Shown here piece after piece: positions 25,980-34,769 of a stretch of DNA of 64,000 bases. The DNA is from an uncultured Erythrobacter sp. (GTDB taxonomy: Bacteria > Pseudomonadota > Alphaproteobacteria > Sphingomonadales > Sphingomonadaceae). The position numbers and the translations under genes were made by a program. Position 1 is the stretch's first letter. Every line of letters starts with the position of its first letter. The notes below the pieces were generated by a model that was given only the letters and a program-made list of their open reading frames with translations, was not told where the DNA came from and ran no database searches. The DNA lies in the NCBI GenBank assembly GCA_913055155.1, contig CAJXJR010000010.1, positions 1-64,000 on the forward strand. Reading direction: 5' to 3'.

Positions 25980-26903
25980 CTAGGCATCGGGCAGAAGTCC
26001 GCGCGCGCGAATTGCCGTATCGATCCATTCGTGGACCGGCACCCGTAACCCGCTCTCGCCCGCCAGTCGAAGCACGGCACCGGGCAAGGCATCGTATTCC
26101 GAAGGGCGCCCGGCCTCCAGATCGCGCTGCAGCGAGCTGGTGGCATCGGACGGGAAAGTCGCGATAAAGTCGAGCGCGCGAGCGACGAGGCCGTCAGGCA
26201 GGACGACCCCGCGGACCTTCGCCAAGGCAACAATCTCGCGCATCGCACCTGACAACAGTCTGCCGCCTTCGCCCTGGCCGAGGATCGCGCCGGCAGGAAC
26301 GCCAAGCGCCGTGCCGACCCCACCGATAGCGGCGGCGAGCAGGAATTTCTCCCACAGGTCGCGTTCGATGTTGTCGCTGACGGGGGCTGACAGGCCCGCG
26401 CGTTCCAGCATGCTGGAGACCTGTTGCACGCTGGCATCCGGGCAGCCGTCGATCGCGCCAAGGAGAAAAGTCGGCTCCACCCCGACATGGCGCACGGCAT
26501 GGCCATCCATTTCGAAGAAGCCATGCACCCGCGCCGCGACCACATGCGCTTGCGACAAGGCCTTGGCCACCAGGCGCGGCGCCTCCACTCCGTTCTGCAC
26601 CGTCACCACCCGCGTAGCACTTGCGACCCGGCCAGCCACGGCAGCAAGCGCTTGCGGCAAACCGGTGGTCTTCATGCAAAGAAAAACGGTGTCCGCAGGC
26701 AGGAACGCCTCCGCATCGTCAGACAGCTCGATATCGGCATGTGACTCCACGCCATCGCGCACCAGCACGGCGCCATACCGTTCCAGCGCGCGCAAACGCT
26801 CACCGCGGGCGACCAGTCCGACGTCTTGCCCGGCACGTGCGAGATGGAACGCCAGGCAAGTACCCATGGCACCTCCACCAACGATTGCGACTTCACGGGC
26901 CAT
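25980..26903 (-). CDS. 2-dehydropantoate 2-reductase/ApbA-family protein
   Basis: 307 residues. Rossmann N-terminus VAIVGGGAMGTCLAFHLARAG, the substrate-side MKTTGLPQALAAV and TVQNGVEAP, and a C-terminal helical domain with the catalytic-lysine region DNIERDLWEKFLLAAAIGG and ending DLEAGRPSEYDALPG. The fold fits ketopantoate reductase, but such genes inside catabolic clusters often reduce other 2-oxoacids, so panE is not assigned. It is the last gene of the hydrolase run on this strand and converges with the GntR gene. Confidence 0.8.
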   Translation of the reverse strand: MAREVAIVGGGAMGTCLAFHLARAGQDVGLVARGERLRALERYGAVLVRDGVESHADIELSDDAEAFLPADTVFLCMKTTGLPQALAAVAGRVASATRVVTVQNGVEAPRLVAKALSQAHVVAARVHGFFEMDGHAVRHVGVEPTFLLGAIDGCPDASVQQVSSMLERAGLSAPVSDNIERDLWEKFLLAAAIGGVGTALGVPAGAILGQGEGGRLLSGAMREIVALAKVRGVVLPDGLVARALDFIATFPSDATSSLQRDLEAGRPSEYDALPGAVLRLAGESGLRVPVHEWIDTAIRARGLLPDA

Positions 26904-26968
26904 GGGGTTCGATCAGATACACTGCTTCAGGATCGGCCTTGCCGGGTGAACGCCGTTGCAGGCTCACC

Positions 26969-28714
26969 TCAGTCGACCGGGATCACCGGAAGCGAGATCG
27001 ACGAGGCCCGCTCGCCCCCCGTCAACACGGCAATATCGCCATCCGCCCCGCCGGGGTTGGCGAAGCTGATCACCAGCCGTACGCGATGCCCTGCAGGGAA
27101 ATTGTACGACATCGGCAGCATGGCGAATTCCAGTTCTGCCGGAGTTCCCGGAACCAGCGGTCGGATATCGGCTTCGCGGTGAGTGTGGAAGGGCAAGCCA
27201 AGGTTGTTGTAGGGCGCTTCTCCCTGCTGGCGGTGCGAGGCGCGCAGGCGACCGACCATCTCGTAAGTCCGGGTGGATCCATCAGGCGCCACATCGAGCA
27301 GCTGCGCCGTGGCGTCGACATCGGCGGTCTCGGCTTCGATCCACAGGTTGACGACCGGATAGCCGGTCACCTGCATGTCCTGTTCCAGCGGCTCCGTTTC
27401 GAACACCAAGCCGCCTTCGGGCGGTTCGATGGTGACCGAGGTCACCACGGGCGCTGCGCCGGTCTGTGTCACCACCTGCCCGCCAGCGGGTGCGGACATT
27501 GACAGGCTGCCATCCGACAGGAAGTAGGTGGTGCGTTGCTCGTTCGCCAAGGGCCAGTTGTTGGCCTGCTGCCACTCGCGGCCCTCCGGCGCGTTGTAGG
27601 TGTAGTAGGTGACGGCAGGCTCATCCATCACCCCATTGTCGATGCCCTTCAACCAGTAGTCGAAGAAGCGCAGTTGTTCGGTCGTGATGGAAAGGCCCGT
27701 TTCCTCTTCCACCACATTCCAGCGGCAGTGTTCGGCCGGGCCATAGATCAGCTTGCCGCGCCCTTCGGGCATGTTGGCAAACATCAGCCCGGGTGCGATC
27801 TTGGTGCCCGCCTCGTCCCAGTTGCCGCCGCTGTAGACTGCAACGCCCGAGGCCTCGACCTCGTCGTGGTAGGTATACATGCTTGACCGGCCCCACCAGT
27901 CGCCCAGCGCCTCGCTCACGCTGTCGCGATAGGGCAGTTCGCCCGAGCGGATGCTGGCAGGATCATCGATATGCTCGGCCTTGGCCTGTTCCAGCAGCGC
28001 TTCGCCGTCCGGCCCGTCCACGGGGGAGGCTGCCACGTCGCGTTCGGCGGAAGTCACCGGGTCGTAGGGGGCGATCGACGGAATGCCGCCGAAGTTGACG
28101 AAATCGTAGGTGTCGTAGGCCGGGCTGAGCGCCATGATGGCTTTCAACGAGGGGGGCTGCGTCACCATTGCCTGGTGCTGGCTGCCCCCCGTCGCGGAAC
28201 ATCCCCACATGCCGATATTGCCGTTACTCCAAGGCTGCTCGGCCAGCCATTCGGTGATGTCATAGGCATCGGTCCAGGCGGGTTCCAGGAAGTTGCCGAA
28301 GTTGAACAACCGGTTCTGCCCGAACGACGCGTAGAGGCCGCGAAAGTCGGCAACAGCCACGACATAGCCGTGCTCCACCAGTTCGATCGGCCCGCTGGGA
28401 TAGGTGATGGCGGCGCTTTCTTCCCCGCGCGCACGGCGGTTGTAGGGCGTATGCATCCATACGACCGGCAGCGGGTCTTGCACCACTTCACCGTTCATCG
28501 TGGGACGGATGATGTCCACGGCCAGCCGCGTGCCATCGCGAACCGGAACGTAAAGCGATGACAGTTCCCAGCCATCGTAAAGCACCGGCGAGTAGCCTTC
28601 ATACTCGCCGGGACCGGAGACACGGCCATCCTCTGCAGGGCTGGTGCAGGATGCAAGTGTCATGCCGATGGTGGCCAGTGCCGCCAGTGCGGTTCCCAGT
28701 GTCGAACGCATCAT
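26969..28714 (-). CDS. CocE/NonD-family hydrolase, predicted lipoprotein
   Basis: 581 residues from ATGATG at 28714 behind GGAGGGG. The signal ends in a lipobox-like LASC (MTLASCTSPAEDG), so it is probably membrane-anchored. Family motifs: VPVRDGTRLAVDIIRPT, AVADFRGLYASFGQ, the nucleophile elbow GCSATGGS, and C-terminal beta domain with PLVPGTPAELEF. It is a paralogue of the secreted CocE at 6089-7774, sharing the VPVRDGTRLAVDI entry motif. Likely an ester or amide hydrolase on the outer or periplasmic side, preparing the substrate for import. Confidence 0.85.
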   Translation of the reverse strand: MMRSTLGTALAALATIGMTLASCTSPAEDGRVSGPGEYEGYSPVLYDGWELSSLYVPVRDGTRLAVDIIRPTMNGEVVQDPLPVVWMHTPYNRRARGEESAAITYPSGPIELVEHGYVVAVADFRGLYASFGQNRLFNFGNFLEPAWTDAYDITEWLAEQPWSNGNIGMWGCSATGGSQHQAMVTQPPSLKAIMALSPAYDTYDFVNFGGIPSIAPYDPVTSAERDVAASPVDGPDGEALLEQAKAEHIDDPASIRSGELPYRDSVSEALGDWWGRSSMYTYHDEVEASGVAVYSGGNWDEAGTKIAPGLMFANMPEGRGKLIYGPAEHCRWNVVEEETGLSITTEQLRFFDYWLKGIDNGVMDEPAVTYYTYNAPEGREWQQANNWPLANEQRTTYFLSDGSLSMSAPAGGQVVTQTGAAPVVTSVTIEPPEGGLVFETEPLEQDMQVTGYPVVNLWIEAETADVDATAQLLDVAPDGSTRTYEMVGRLRASHRQQGEAPYNNLGLPFHTHREADIRPLVPGTPAELEFAMLPMSYNFPAGHRVRLVISFANPGGADGDIAVLTGGERASSISLPVIPVD

Positions 28715-28779
28715 TTTCCCCTCCACTATTTCAAGACTTCGGCGCCACCTGACATTTCGGCAGCGCGGGTGCCGTGCTC

Positions 28780-30330
28780 CTATTCCGCAGCTTCTGCCGC
28801 GGGCTCGACTTCCACCGCTTCTGCCGGAACATGCGAGACGACGATCGCAGGCACGATATAGTCGCCAACGAGTTCCCACGGCTCGGTGTTGGTCGAGGTG
28901 ACCACCACCACGATATTTTCGTCCGGGATCACCGCGATCAACTGGCCCAGCGCGCCGATTGCCATGTAGGCATCGGCCCCCAGGAAGCGCGGTCCTTCCT
29001 CGGCATCATTGAGGTGCCAGTAGAAGCCGTACGCGTAGTCCCCGGCGGCAGTCTGCCGGCGAGTCGATTCCTGCACCCATTCTTCGGAAACAATACGCCG
29101 CCCCTGCCATGTGCCGCCATCCAGCATCATCTGGCCGATCCGCGCGAAGTCCACCGGGCGGATAAAGAACCCGCCCGCCGCATTGGGGGAACCGTCGGCA
29201 AAGTAGGTCCAGCGGACATTCTCGATACCCAGCGGGCGGAGCAGGTGGTCCTCGGCATACCGGTCGTAGGGAACGCCGGTCACTTCCTCCACCAGCTGCG
29301 CTGCCAGGACAGGCAGGCCGTTGTCGTAGTTGTAGTGCAGTGCCGGGGCATGCTCGAGCGGCTGGCTGAACATGAAGTCGACAACGTCCGGCGCGGTGCC
29401 CAGGTCCGCCGGATTGGGAATATGCGCGCCCGATGTCATCGACAGCATCTGTCGCACGGAAACCGGATAGTGCCCGCGCGCCCACATGCTGCCAGCCTGT
29501 TCGGGGAAATAGCTGGTGACCGTGCGATCCAGCTCAAAAGCGTCGTTGTCCCACGCGATGCCCGCCACGGTGGCGGTAATGCTCTTTACCACGGACCATG
29601 TCTGGTGCGCGTCCTCGGGTCCGTTGCCCCAGAAATATTCGGCCAGCACCAGCTTGCCCTCTCGCAGAACCAGTACGCTTTCGGTCTTCGACATGGGCGA
29701 TTGCTGCAGGATGGAATTTACCATCGCCTCCAGCTGAGCCCGGTCCAGCCCGGCCTGTTCTGGGGTTACGCTGACGAAGGTGCCGGTGCCATCCACCGGC
29801 AGGCGATAGGTATAGCTGGTTACCGGCTCGCCCTGCCCGTCAACGCGCGCATGGCGAAAGGCGCTTTCCGCGACCGTGTCCCCTTGTGTCAGCGTTGCCT
29901 GGCGCACGTCCTCGATCCGGCCCGAAAGGCCGGCAGCCCTCGTGATGGCGGCAATGCTTTCGCCGTCGGCGGACAAGGTGCCTTCGACCTGCGCACGGAT
30001 CACGCGGCTGGAGCCGAGCGTGATGGCGGTTTCAAAGGCGAAGTCGCGACCGTCTAGCGCAACGGGATATGCGGTGTCGCCGGGCAGCGCGTGATCGACC
30101 GCCACCAGCGTGCCGTCTTCCGCCTCGCGAAACTCGATGTCGATCAGCGAAGGCAGGCGCACATCGGTGTCCTGGATCAGGCCCACGCCGCTCCATCGCC
30201 CCGCCAGTTCGGCAGCGACCGATGCCGGCGCGGCAGCCTCTTGAGCTTGCGATGCCGCCTGCGGAACGACGGCGAGCGGCACGGCCAGCATCAGTGCTGC
30301 GGCGGTTTGGAAAGTCCACTTTTTCGGCAT
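28780..30330 (-). CDS. Serine hydrolase of the class C beta-lactamase/esterase fold, exported
   Basis: 516 residues with a signal peptide (ALMLAVPLAVVPQAASQAQ). After a ~180-residue N-terminal domain comes the serine beta-lactamase-like domain: SxxK in TWSVVKSITATVAG and YxN in LHYNYDNGLPVLA, then FFIRPVDFARIGQMMLDGG typical of EstB-like esterases. A glutamate/alanine-rich tail follows. In this context an esterase or amidase is more likely than an antibiotic-resistance enzyme. It sits in the same minus-strand run as three other hydrolases. Confidence 0.82.
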   Translation of the reverse strand: MPKKWTFQTAAALMLAVPLAVVPQAASQAQEAAAPASVAAELAGRWSGVGLIQDTDVRLPSLIDIEFREAEDGTLVAVDHALPGDTAYPVALDGRDFAFETAITLGSSRVIRAQVEGTLSADGESIAAITRAAGLSGRIEDVRQATLTQGDTVAESAFRHARVDGQGEPVTSYTYRLPVDGTGTFVSVTPEQAGLDRAQLEAMVNSILQQSPMSKTESVLVLREGKLVLAEYFWGNGPEDAHQTWSVVKSITATVAGIAWDNDAFELDRTVTSYFPEQAGSMWARGHYPVSVRQMLSMTSGAHIPNPADLGTAPDVVDFMFSQPLEHAPALHYNYDNGLPVLAAQLVEEVTGVPYDRYAEDHLLRPLGIENVRWTYFADGSPNAAGGFFIRPVDFARIGQMMLDGGTWQGRRIVSEEWVQESTRRQTAAGDYAYGFYWHLNDAEEGPRFLGADAYMAIGALGQLIAVIPDENIVVVVTSTNTEPWELVGDYIVPAIVVSHVPAEAVEVEPAAEAAE

Positions 30331-30360
30331 GCGACAAGGTTCCCGTGAATGCTCGGCTTG

Positions 30361-31815
30361 CTACCCGCCTAGCGGCTCGCGCCGGGCCTGAGCCAGGTAG
30401 GCAGCGACCTGATAGTGATCGATATAGCCACCCGCCTCTGCGGCATGGGTCGCTTCGGTCACGCTGGCGACATAGTCCGCGCGCGTCGGATAGAGTTCGC
30501 GCAGCCGCTCTGCGGAGAACGGCTCGGTCGAACCGCGCAGTCCTGCGGTGGCATTCAACCCCTGGATGGCCGCGGTGTACCTTGCTGTCGGAACTTCCAT
30601 CTCGGGCAGGCGCACGCCGCCACGGGCATTGCCGTATTCGTCTCGCACAACCTGTGGGCGACCGTCTGCCATTTCGATTTCGATGAACTCGGCCCGCGGC
30701 GGCTGCGTGCCCCGCATCATCCAGCCAACCATGTGCTGCAGTGCCGCGTCAGAACTCGGCTCCCACATCACCCGGCTGCCGTATTCAAGATCGTCGCCCG
30801 TCAGCCCGTCCCGTTCGCGCAAGCGCGCAAGGTAGGCGTCGAAAGCCTGTGGTACGTGCGAGGCGCCTGCCACCTCCCAGTACCGGAAACGATCCGTATC
30901 GGGCTGGCGGCTGCGGTAGTACATCAGCGCCTCTGTCTCGGAATTGACGGCGAACACCGGTACATCGAGATCGTCGCGAAAGCGGCTGGGGATGAAGACC
31001 CGGTCGGGCGATGGCGTGCCGGCACTGGGATCGAGCACGCCGTCTCCGAAGCCGAAGCCCAGGCCGAAACCGATCGTCGGATGATAGCCGTCGAATACCC
31101 TTGCGATCGGATGCACGGCATTGATGTAGGAAAGAAGCCGTCCGGCTGACTGCGAAGCGCCGGTGGCTATGATCTTGCGGACGTCGAGCCCTTGCCACGG
31201 GTCGATACCATCGCGCGGACGCTGCGGGCCGAGCGCACGGCCCGCCTGGCTCAGGATGTCGTACGACAGGCCGTCACCGGGAATGGATAGCGTGCCGTAG
31301 CGTTCCGGATCCCAAGCCCTCAGCGCCTGCGGGGCGACCTGCGTGCCGTGCACGCCAACCTGCTGGCAAGTGACGAATGCCAGCGCGAAACCTTCATTGT
31401 AAAGCGCATCCGACAGCTGCCCGATTGTGGAGGTGTCATAGCCTGCCGTGACATTCAGCCATTCCAGGATCACGACGCCGTTGAACCTGGCCGGATCGAC
31501 AGGGCGGCGGATCAGCATGCGCGTCTTGTAAGGAGAGCTTTCACCCGGCTCGACAGTCCACTTGCCGTCGGGTGTAGTCTCGCCAATGGGGCGGTAGCGC
31601 GTTGCCGTGCCTTCCAGGAAGTATTCCTCCTCGACATAGCCCAGATCGCAGATGTCGCCCAGGCAGGCGGTAAACGGATGGCCGCGCCAACCACCGGTGA
31701 CCGGGCCGGTCACTGTCGGCACGTGGTGCGCTGCCATTGCCGGTGCGATGCCGCCCATAGCTGAAATACCTGCGCTCACCGCGATCCCTTCCAGTACGTT
31801 GCGCCTGCTGACCAT
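30361..31815 (-). CDS. Alpha/beta-hydrolase-domain protein (Abhydrolase_10 type), Tat-exported
   Basis: 484 residues. The N-terminus SRRNVLEGIAVSAGISAMGG...AMAA is a twin-arginine signal. The nucleophile elbow is GASQSAGRLLSYINAVHP, and WEVAGASHVPQAFD may supply the His. The ATG at 31815 follows GGGAG. The family is poorly characterised but recurs in hydrocarbon and terpenoid catabolic loci. It is the third of four consecutive exported hydrolases and presumably works on the same substrate in the periplasm. Confidence 0.78.
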   Translation of the reverse strand: MVSRRNVLEGIAVSAGISAMGGIAPAMAAHHVPTVTGPVTGGWRGHPFTACLGDICDLGYVEEEYFLEGTATRYRPIGETTPDGKWTVEPGESSPYKTRMLIRRPVDPARFNGVVILEWLNVTAGYDTSTIGQLSDALYNEGFALAFVTCQQVGVHGTQVAPQALRAWDPERYGTLSIPGDGLSYDILSQAGRALGPQRPRDGIDPWQGLDVRKIIATGASQSAGRLLSYINAVHPIARVFDGYHPTIGFGLGFGFGDGVLDPSAGTPSPDRVFIPSRFRDDLDVPVFAVNSETEALMYYRSRQPDTDRFRYWEVAGASHVPQAFDAYLARLRERDGLTGDDLEYGSRVMWEPSSDAALQHMVGWMMRGTQPPRAEFIEIEMADGRPQVVRDEYGNARGGVRLPEMEVPTARYTAAIQGLNATAGLRGSTEPFSAERLRELYPTRADYVASVTEATHAAEAGGYIDHYQVAAYLAQARREPLGG

Positions 31816-31846
31816 GACACTTGCTCCCTTCACCTGTCGCTACGGA

Positions 31847-32719
31847 TCAGTCGTCCGCGAGCAGGTGTTTTGTTTCGACAACCGACCAGACGTCAGCAGC
31901 GCAGGTCGAACAGATTTCCTCGTGCAGCCGTTCGATGGCGCGCCGGTCTCCGCGCAGCGTACCGTCGAACCAGCTTTCCGCCATTTCGGAGACGGTCCGC
32001 ACGACGCTGGGCGTGATCGAGACGAAACCGTGGTCGCCGGCGAAGCGGCCCACCACCAGCATCGGAACGCCTTCGGGGATCAGCGAGAAATCCTGGCTGG
32101 CCGGCGCACGCGCCATGTCCTCTTCCCCGCCCACGACGTACATCAGCGGAGCTGTGATAGTGCCCATGATCGCCGCCTTGTCTTGCATGCTTGCCACCGG
32201 CCCGATGCTGCCGCCGCTGAGAATGAAAATCGCGGCGATGCGATCATCGCGCGATGCCAGCGCAGTGGAAGTGATTCCACCGCAAGAGTTGCCCGCAAGC
32301 GCAATTCGCTCGCCGTCCAGCTGGCCGGCGTAGCGGCCCTGCCGATCGGCTGCGGCAGCAGCTGCCCAGTCGACCGCCCGCTCCAGGTCATCGTCGGTAT
32401 AGTGTGGGCTCTGGTCCCCAGGCCGCCTGGATACCCAGCTGCCTGCCGCCTCGCCCGTCGCGATCACCACGTAGCCGTCTGCCGCCAGCCGTTCGATGAT
32501 CGGCAGCCACGGCGTGTGGTTCATCGCGCAAGCACCATTGCCCCAGATCACGACCGGGGCAGGACCCGCGTCCGTTGCGGCCGGACGATAGATCGTGAAG
32601 CCGGGCAGGCCCTCATCGGTCTCCGATAGGATGACGGCTGCCTCGTGGGCCGCGGCTGGCTGAACGGACACCAGGCTCGCTAGCATGGCTGCGGTGACGG
32701 AAAGAAGCGTGTTCTTCAT
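31847..32719 (-). CDS. Exported alpha/beta hydrolase, chlorophyllase/dienelactone-hydrolase-like
   Basis: 290 residues with a signal peptide (LLSVTAAMLASLVSVQPAAAHE). It has an oxyanion segment VVIWGNGACAMNHTPW, the nucleophile elbow ALAGNSCGGITS, an acid candidate in YVVGGEEDMARAP and a His candidate in FAGDHGFVSIT. GGAG precedes the ATG. It lies 20 bp after the TetR gene on the same strand, so the operon order is TetR, this hydrolase, Abhydrolase_10, beta-lactamase-fold esterase, CocE and the reductase. Confidence 0.82.
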   Translation of the reverse strand: MKNTLLSVTAAMLASLVSVQPAAAHEAAVILSETDEGLPGFTIYRPAATDAGPAPVVIWGNGACAMNHTPWLPIIERLAADGYVVIATGEAAGSWVSRRPGDQSPHYTDDDLERAVDWAAAAAADRQGRYAGQLDGERIALAGNSCGGITSTALASRDDRIAAIFILSGGSIGPVASMQDKAAIMGTITAPLMYVVGGEEDMARAPASQDFSLIPEGVPMLVVGRFAGDHGFVSITPSVVRTVSEMAESWFDGTLRGDRRAIERLHEEICSTCAADVWSVVETKHLLADD

Positions 32720-32739
32720 GCAATTTCTCCAGCGCTGGA

Positions 32740-33324
32740 TCAGGCGGGGGGCAGGTCCTGCCCGAAGATCACCGCTTCACACTGCGCCATCAGCGCCTCG
32801 TTCTGGGCGTCCACCAGCGTGGGCGCGACGCGGATGTAGGAGTAGGCGACGACGGCGCGCGCCTCAGCCTCGGCCTGCGGCACGCCAGAGGCGGTGATCA
32901 GCTGCTGGAGATATTCCAGCCGCAGGCGGTCGACTTCTTCCAGCGCCGCCTTGGCGCGATCGTCGCGGCGTCCCCACAAGCGGACGGAAAGCTCTACCTC
33001 GGCCGCCTGGTTCGCCTTGCGTCCGGCAAAGGGAACACGCAGCAGCTTCTCCAGCCGCGCACGCGGATCGCCCTTGCGCTCCAGCCGGTCGATAAGGTCC
33101 AGCGTTGCGCGCTTGCGCCACAGTTCTAGTATGGCACCGTAGAGCTCGTCACGATCCTGGAAGTGCCAGTAGAAGCTGCCCTTGGTTACGCCCAACTTGG
33201 CAGCCAGTTGCTCAACCCGGACGCTTTCGATGCCATGTTCCGCCAGTTGCCTCAACGCGGCATTTATCCAGGCCTCACGATCCAATCGCGTGCTGGTACT
33301 GCGCTTCTTCGTCGCCGCCGGCAT
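32740..33324 (-). CDS. TetR-family transcriptional regulator
   Basis: 194 residues from the ATG at 33324, which has GAGGGGAG upstream. The N-terminal HTH is clear: EAWINAALRQLAEHGIESVRVEQLAAKLGVTKGSFYWHF in shortened form at residues ~15-55 (key motif GVTKGSFYWHF). The C-terminal ligand domain is not diagnostic. It heads the exported-hydrolase operon and is divergent from module B, 280 bp away. A perfect palindrome (33387-33400) lies 63 bp upstream of its start and a related one at 33482, so it probably represses itself and module B. Confidence 0.88.
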   Translation of the reverse strand: MPAATKKRSTSTRLDREAWINAALRQLAEHGIESVRVEQLAAKLGVTKGSFYWHFQDRDELYGAILELWRKRATLDLIDRLERKGDPRARLEKLLRVPFAGRKANQAAEVELSVRLWGRRDDRAKAALEEVDRLRLEYLQQLITASGVPQAEAEARAVVAYSYIRVAPTLVDAQNEALMAQCEAVIFGQDLPPA

Positions 33325-33386
33325 ATGCACTCCCCTCTTCGTCTTGCCGGGAGCATAACACCATGCTTGCGGCTGTCCATTCAACA

Positions 33387-33400
33387 ATACGTTGTCGTAT
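33387..33400. promoter_or_regulatory. Palindrome ATACG-TTGT-CGTAT upstream of the TetR gene
   Basis: Perfect 5-bp inverted arms with a 4-bp spacer, the same spacing as the sites at 25208 and 41606. Its position in the TetR promoter region is what a TetR autoregulatory operator would show. Confidence 0.65.
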
Positions 33401-33481
33401 GTGATAAATTGTCACCATCCATGAGCGGTTCGTCCGCGTGCGTTGCTCCAAAAGGGGGATGGTGGGCCGATGCGTAAAAAC

Positions 33482-33495
33482 ATTCGCTAGCGTAT
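33482..33495. promoter_or_regulatory. Related imperfect palindrome ATTCG-CTAG-CGTAT in the module B promoter region
   Basis: Four of five arm positions match the ATACG-N4-CGTAT motif. It is immediately followed by TTGACC (33497-33502), a possible -35 hexamer for the dehydratase operon, so a bound repressor would cover the promoter. No good -10 is evident. Confidence 0.5.
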
Positions 33496-33604
33496 CTTGA
33501 CCAGCCCGCCTTACCAAATCTATTGGGAGAAAGACCACGAAACCCGAGGCCCAACACGCGCAAACTGCGCGCAGGCCTTAAAGGAATACGCCAAGGGGAG
33601 CAGG

Positions 33605-34759
33605 ATGGCAGACACGATTATCGAGCGCTTCCACGATGCCTTTGCGAATCCGCATCAGGCGGCGCACGAGTGGAAATCCCATACGGGTGGGAAGGTTGTC
33701 GGCTGTATCGGCGCGGATGTCCCGTTCGAGATGATAGCTGCCGCCGGCATGCTGCCCGTGCGCATCATCGGCCGCCCCCAGGACCCTACCGATCGTATTG
33801 CCCCTTATGTCGGCGAAGGCGTGGATCCGGGCGCGCGCTCGATTGCGGAACGACTGATCGACGGGACATACGACTATGTCGATCACGTCGTCATCTGCTC
33901 CAAGCCGGAACTTTACGGATCGCTCTATGAATTCATGCTCGAATCGCGCCGCGTACATGGTGATGTCGGCCTGCCGATCCCCACGCTGTTCGACTTCTTC
34001 CGCTCCACCAAGCTGACCGCCAGCCTGTTCGATCGCGAGACTCTGAGGCGCTTCCGGCGGCAACTCGCAGACTGGTCGGGCAACGAGGTTGGCGATGCCG
34101 CGCTGGAAGAGGCCATCGCCGGATACAACGAGGCGCGCGCGCTGCTTGCCAAGGTCAACGCCCTGCGCTGCGGTGATACGCCCCGGCTTAGCGGGACCGA
34201 TGGCCTCGCCGTCAACGCCAGCCACTGCCTGATCCCGCGGGAAGACCATGTCGCCATGATGCGCGAACTGCTGCAATCGGCAGAAAGCCTGCCGGTTCGC
34301 AGGGGAATCCCGGTTATCTATTCCGGAACGGCCACGGAGCGGACCGAGATCTATGCCGCCATCGAAGCCGGCGGCGCACAGATCGTGGCGGACGATCAGG
34401 AATTCGGCTCCAGCGCGGTCGAGACGATGGCCGATCCCGATGCCCCCAGCCCGATCGACGCCTTGTGCGATCGCATCCAGCTTGGTGCGCCACGCGCCCT
34501 TGGCAGTCTGGTCCATCACCGCGCCGACTATGTCGCCGGATTGGCCGGGCGGACCGGCGCAAGCGCCGTGCTGTTCCATATCCTCGCCATCGACCATCCC
34601 TCGGCGCTGGACTATCCGCGTCTGCGCGACCGGCTGGCCGCGGCAGGTATTCCGTCCACCGAATACGGCCCACGCCTGTATAACGATGCGGACTTCGCGC
34701 CGCTGACCGAGCAGACGCAGGAATTCCTTGCCACCCTTGGCGAGCACGCCCCGGCCTGA
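33605..34759 (+). CDS. 2-hydroxyacyl-CoA dehydratase-like small subunit (HgdB/HadC/BcrC family), module B
   Basis: 384 residues, normal for the family. Motifs: VVGCIGADVPFEMIAAAGMLPVRI near the start (Cys34), HVVICSKPELYGSLYE (Cys98), the SGTATERTEIYAAIEAGGA central domain, and the C-terminal HHRADYVAG and AAGIPSTEYG. The late segment VLFHILAIDHPSALD lacks the Cys usually found near here in cluster-binding members, so cluster ligation may be incomplete. GGGGAG precedes the ATG. First gene of a six-gene plus-strand operon, 10 bp before its partner subunit. Confidence 0.8.
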   Translation: MADTIIERFHDAFANPHQAAHEWKSHTGGKVVGCIGADVPFEMIAAAGMLPVRIIGRPQDPTDRIAPYVGEGVDPGARSIAERLIDGTYDYVDHVVICSKPELYGSLYEFMLESRRVHGDVGLPIPTLFDFFRSTKLTASLFDRETLRRFRRQLADWSGNEVGDAALEEAIAGYNEARALLAKVNALRCGDTPRLSGTDGLAVNASHCLIPREDHVAMMRELLQSAESLPVRRGIPVIYSGTATERTEIYAAIEAGGAQIVADDQEFGSSAVETMADPDAPSPIDALCDRIQLGAPRALGSLVHHRADYVAGLAGRTGASAVLFHILAIDHPSALDYPRLRDRLAAAGIPSTEYGPRLYNDADFAPLTEQTQEFLATLGEHAPA

Positions 34760-34769
34760 GGAAAAAGAC

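Noticed and set aside
25958-25983. CTAGCG/CGCTAG inverted repeat spanning the stops of the GntR and PanE-like genes
   Set aside because: The 6-bp stem is partly imposed by the two TAG stop codons; too weak to call a terminator.
28780-30330. Antibiotic-resistance beta-lactamase
   Set aside because: The SxxK and YxN motifs exist, but the extra N-terminal domain, the esterase-like FIRPVDFARIG segment and the hydrolase-operon context favour an EstB-type esterase.
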